Shown one piece after another: positions 61,438 to 64,000 of a stretch of DNA of 64,000 nucleotides (positions are counted from its first letter, which is position 1; every line of letters starts with the position of its first letter). The notes under the pieces were generated by a model. The model was given only the letters and a program-made list of their open reading frames with translations, was not told where the DNA came from and made no database searches. Made by a program: the position numbers and the translations under genes. The stretch comes from Kurthia sibirica (lineage in GTDB: Bacteria > Bacillota > Bacilli > Bacillales_A > Planococcaceae): assembly GCF_003143975.1 (NCBI RefSeq), contig NZ_QFVR01000012.1, positions 1 through 64,000 of the forward strand, read 5' to 3'.

Positions 61438-62482
61438 GCTTAAAATGCTTTTTGGTTTTCTACAAATGCTTTTTTTCTTTGTCGCCTCTATGTCACTGTC
61501 CTATTGGCTTATTTCTTTATTACATGTAAAGGCCGCACCATTCATTATATTTTTACTAACTCTTTTTTTAGGCTTAAGCATTATGTTCACGACCGCTATG
61601 ATTATTCATTTCTTCTCAAAGAAAAAACAATTACATGTCTATTTAGAAATAATCGCTGCACTCAGGAAAATTTCGAATGGAGATTTTTCCGTCAAACTAG
61701 CGACCCCAGATACTACACGTTCTGAATTTAGGTCCATTATTGAACAATTTAACGATATGACATCTAATTTACAACAGATGGAGACCATGCGACAGGAATT
61801 CATCTCCAATGTTTCCCATGAAATCCAAACACCTTTAACATCCATTAAAGGTTTTGCACAGGTTTTAAGAGCTGCTGATTTATCAGAAGAAAGCCGACTA
61901 CATTATTTAAATATAATTGAAGTAGAAAGCCATCGTCTATCAAAATTAAGTGATAATTTATTAAAATTAACGTCTTTAGAATCTGAGCAACATCCTTTTG
62001 AAAAAACAACCTACCGCTTGGATCAGCAATTACAAGATTGTTTACTTGCAACGGAACCCGCATGGTCTAACAAAGAAATTGAACTTGATTTACAGCTTGA
62101 AAAAATGACTATTTATGCAGATAAGGATCTTATGAGTCAAGTTTTCATTAATATTATCCACAATGCGACGAAATTCACGCCAAATAACGGAAAAATAGTT
62201 ATCCACAACTTTAGAAATGCAAACGAAGAAATAGTTATCCACATTACCGATAATGGCTCTGGTATTTCCTCAAGCGAACTTCCTTATGTTTTTGAACGTT
62301 TTTATAAAGCCGATGCGTCAAGAAATCATACATTAGGTGGTAACGGTCTTGGTTTATCCATCGCTAAAAAAATTATTGAGTTACATGATGGCGTCATTCA
62401 TGTAACCTCTACACCACATGTAGCAACCACTTTTGAAGTGCGTTTCCACATTAAAAAAGGAGCTCAGATCGCAGGGGATTAA
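61427..62482 (+). CDS. Intramembrane-sensing histidine kinase
   Basis: A 351-aa kinase: two helices at the N-terminus (about 5-28 and 33-58) with only a few residues between them, so no extracytoplasmic sensor domain; then a HAMP-like linker, the box SNVSHEIQTP with His131, and the ATPase motifs NIIHNATKF, DNGSGI and GNGLGLSIAKK. Kinases of this layout (BceS/LiaS-like) usually detect their signal through a partner transporter, here probably the ABC exporter encoded upstream. Two TTATCCACA sequences in its coding region appear incidental. Confidence 0.92.
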   Translation: MKNKLKMLFGFLQMLFFFVASMSLSYWLISLLHVKAAPFIIFLLTLFLGLSIMFTTAMIIHFFSKKKQLHVYLEIIAALRKISNGDFSVKLATPDTTRSEFRSIIEQFNDMTSNLQQMETMRQEFISNVSHEIQTPLTSIKGFAQVLRAADLSEESRLHYLNIIEVESHRLSKLSDNLLKLTSLESEQHPFEKTTYRLDQQLQDCLLATEPAWSNKEIELDLQLEKMTIYADKDLMSQVFINIIHNATKFTPNNGKIVIHNFRNANEEIVIHITDNGSGISSSELPYVFERFYKADASRNHTLGGNGLGLSIAKKIIELHDGVIHVTSTPHVATTFEVRFHIKKGAQIAGD

Positions 62483-62508
62483 ACATCCGCTCGATCTGAG
62501 CTCTTTTT
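62460..62508. terminator. Terminator of the ABC/two-component operon
   Basis: GAGCTCAGATCG and CGATCTGAGCTC (12 bp, perfect) followed by five T. It overlaps the kinase stop region and lies beside the convergent YnfA stop. Confidence 0.88.
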
Positions 62509-62830
62509 AGTGTCTTGGTGCAAATAAAATAATCACAACACCAATTATACAAACACCTGCACCAATAAAATCATAAAGATCTGGCATTTTTCGGTCGATG
62601 CCCCATCCCCATAATACCGACATCACGATGAATACCCCACCATATGCTGCATATACACGACCAAATGTCGGAAATGATTGATAGGTCGCAATAATTCCAT
62701 ATGCAATGAGTAAAATCCCTCCAAAGACGCCAAGAGACAGGCCTTTCCCTTCTCTTAACCATTGCCAAATTAAATAGCCACCACCAATTTCAGCTAAACC
62801 AGCAATAATGAATAATAACATAGCTTGCAT
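62507..62830 (-). CDS. YnfA family (UPF0060) small membrane protein
   Basis: A 107-aa four-helix protein of the UPF0060 family: [16 protein letters not shown] (residues 11-26) and the [11 protein letters not shown] near 58 are conserved. The fold is related to small multidrug resistance proteins and some members have been tied to drug efflux. The ribosome binding site is weak. Convergent with the two-component operon. Function here is not known. Confidence 0.92.
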   Translation of the reverse strand: MQAMLLFIIAGLAEIGGGYLIWQWLREGKGLSLGVFGGILLIAYGIIATYQSFPTFGRVYAAYGGVFIVMSVLWGWGIDRKMPDLYDFIGAGVCIIGVVIILFAPRH

Positions 62831-62859
62831 CTAGTCATAATCACTTCTTTCAGTTATTT

Positions 62860-63342
62860 TTAAAGAGTTAAACACATACGAGTTGTCTTTAACACATGAG
62901 TATGAAATAGTTCATCGTACTCGTCAATCATCATAAATTTTTTTGCTTTATAAAAATTTATTGCACTCTCATTATCTGTTTCTACACTAATATATATTTT
63001 TTGTGGTTGAAGATTTTTTATGCCATATTCTAACAACTGTGTACCTGCCCCACTATTTTGTTCAGACGGCAAAATATAAATAGCTGATAACTCCAATGCA
63101 CCATTGGCTTTAGGTTGTGAAAAATTTGCAAAACCGATGACTTCCTCTACTGTTTCTACGACATAGAATGGTGTTGATTCTACTCTTTTTTCGAGAACAT
63201 CTTTGCTATAAGCCATCGCTAAAAAGTCATCTTGTACTTGTATGGGTATTATATTTTCATATGCAGAATGCCAGCTTTCAATCGCAATCTTACGCACGAT
63301 CGATATATCATCTTTTGTCATAATTCTGACTGTTGTTGTCAT
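62860..63342 (-). CDS. GNAT family N-acetyltransferase
   Basis: A 160-aa acetyltransferase: ELSAIYILPSEQNSGAGTQLL (motif A) near residue 90 and NESAINFYKAKKFMMIDE near 130. ESWHSAYENIIP near 24 is typical of a spermine/ribosomal-protein-like GNAT subgroup. GGGGTG precedes the start. Located between YnfA and an esterase gene on the same strand. Acceptor unknown. Confidence 0.9.
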   Translation of the reverse strand: MTTTVRIMTKDDISIVRKIAIESWHSAYENIIPIQVQDDFLAMAYSKDVLEKRVESTPFYVVETVEEVIGFANFSQPKANGALELSAIYILPSEQNSGAGTQLLEYGIKNLQPQKIYISVETDNESAINFYKAKKFMMIDEYDELFHTHVLKTTRMCLTL

Positions 63343-63452
63343 TTTTACACCCCGTTTTTAAATAATAACATTTATGGTAATCATATTTAATTTTAACAAA
63401 TAAAAGGATTACATTACAATAACAAAATTCTTTTTTTCTAAACAATTGTTTG

Positions 63453-64000
63453 TCACCTATTATTTTTCCATTGCAAACTATTTAAAAATTGTAAAATATC
63501 TTCATTAACTGCATCCTGATCTGCGCTCATTGTCAGAAGATGACCTGCCTCTTTATAATGACGTAGTATCGTTCGTTGTGATGAACTATTATTGATGATA
63601 TAGTGTGCACTTTCCTTATAAAGAATATCATCTTGCTCACCATACATCGTTAGAATTGGTATATTAATTTCTGCTAAATTTGCTAACTGTTCATCGATAA
63701 ATCTTGTAAATTGCGGAATGATTTCCATTTTAGCAGCCTTTAAATCCATAAGTGCTTGCTGCCTTTCTAACGGTGTTTTGTCCTCATATTGCATATGATT
63801 TTTCGCATAATGAACGACACGCTTACGTAATATTACTTCATCCCGCGCTAACGGAATAGACATTGTAACCAGACCAACTGGTGAAAGTTCATAGGCTGTT
63901 TTCAATGCTAAAATAGCACCTAGAGAAATTCCTACAACGGCAATTTCTTCAAATCCTTCATCCTCTAAATGTTCATATGCAGCTTGCACATCTGCCCACC
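63453..64000 (-). CDS. Carboxylesterase (Est30/YvaK-like), N-terminus outside the window
   Basis: The leftward frame is open to the window edge, with WADVQAAYEHL before the in-frame GTG at 63989, so the gene starts beyond the window and about 60-70 N-terminal residues are missing. The nucleophile elbow VVGISLGA, the Asp in YGEQDDIL and the catalytic His in EAGHLLTM are intact and ordered as in Bacillus Est30/YvaK carboxylesterases. The enzyme should hydrolyse short-chain esters in the cytosol. Confidence 0.88.
   Translation of the reverse strand, partial: WADVQAAYEHLEDEGFEEIAVVGISLGAILALKTAYELSPVGLVTMSIPLARDEVILRKRVVHYAKNHMQYEDKTPLERQQALMDLKAAKMEIIPQFTRFIDEQLANLAEINIPILTMYGEQDDILYKESAHYIINNSSSQRTILRHYKEAGHLLTMSADQDAVNEDILQFLNSLQWKNNR

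Overview
The window is a 64 kb piece of a low-GC Gram-positive chromosome. Gene content (CitG-type fumarase, KimA under a c-di-AMP riboswitch, UPF0316, Amj, HssRS-HrtBA, CydDC, a secreted Zn peptidase, two SEC-C proteins), AT-rich codon use and AGGAGG-type ribosome binding sites all point to Bacillales. A member of the Planococcaceae/Caryophanaceae (Kurthia, Lysinibacillus, Solibacillus or a relative) fits best, but the genus is not decided from sequence alone. No rRNA, tRNA, CRISPR array, prophage or conjugative element is visible.

Layout. 1-2200: end of an IS1182-type element, two DnaA boxes, an intergenic repeat and fumC. 2700-6700: a DUF47/Pit phosphate uptake pair and an MMPL exporter. 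6700-17200: mostly leftward housekeeping genes (esterase, AI-2E family permease, M3 peptidase, SEC-C protein, DUF218 protein, YebC family protein, Zn peptidase, signal peptidase I, XRE regulator, PlsC). 17600-26400: UPF0316, small membrane proteins, a GTPase with a second SEC-C protein, VanZ family protein, CoA-disulfide reductase family protein, ASCH protein, an rRNA methyltransferase and MenA. 26400-27240: a guanidine-I riboswitch in front of a paired SMR exporter. 27300-33650: acetyltransferases, an EamA permease, a beta-propeller-like protein, a GyrI-like protein, and KimA behind a c-di-AMP riboswitch. 33650-42600: an MFS exporter, the heme-stress system HssRS-HrtBA, and CydDC. 42900-52900: membrane/secreted unknowns, Amj, a TRIC family protein, decayed ISL3 and IS1182 elements, a DNA-deoxyinosine glycosylase, a large Pmp/InlB-type surface protein, a leucine-rich-repeat protein. 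52900-64000: acetyltransferases, an SDR protein, a phosphatase, small membrane proteins, a cold-shock protein, 3-hydroxyacyl-CoA dehydrogenase, a second ABC exporter plus two-component system, YnfA, and a truncated esterase.

How it works together. Much of the window handles small toxic or regulatory molecules: guanidinium (riboswitch plus SMR pair), heme (HssRS-HrtBA), c-di-AMP-controlled potassium uptake, and thiol export for cytochrome assembly (CydDC). The second ABC/two-component operon at 58.9-62.5 kb has the same promoter architecture as hrtBA: an 11-bp-period direct repeat ending seven bases before a -10 box. The two regulators also share a recognition helix, so the systems may be paralogous or cross-talk.

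Mobile history. Six copies of a roughly 170-250 bp intergenic repeat lie just downstream of leftward genes and probably serve as terminators. One copy is split by an internally deleted ISL3 element with an 8-bp duplication. An internally deleted IS1182 element sits inside the terminator loop of the surface-protein gene, and its end sequence occurs again at the left edge of the window. I found no convincing wholly new system; the best leads are the paired direct-repeat promoters, the hairpin hiding the ribosome binding site at 13505-13537, and the terminator-targeted IS.
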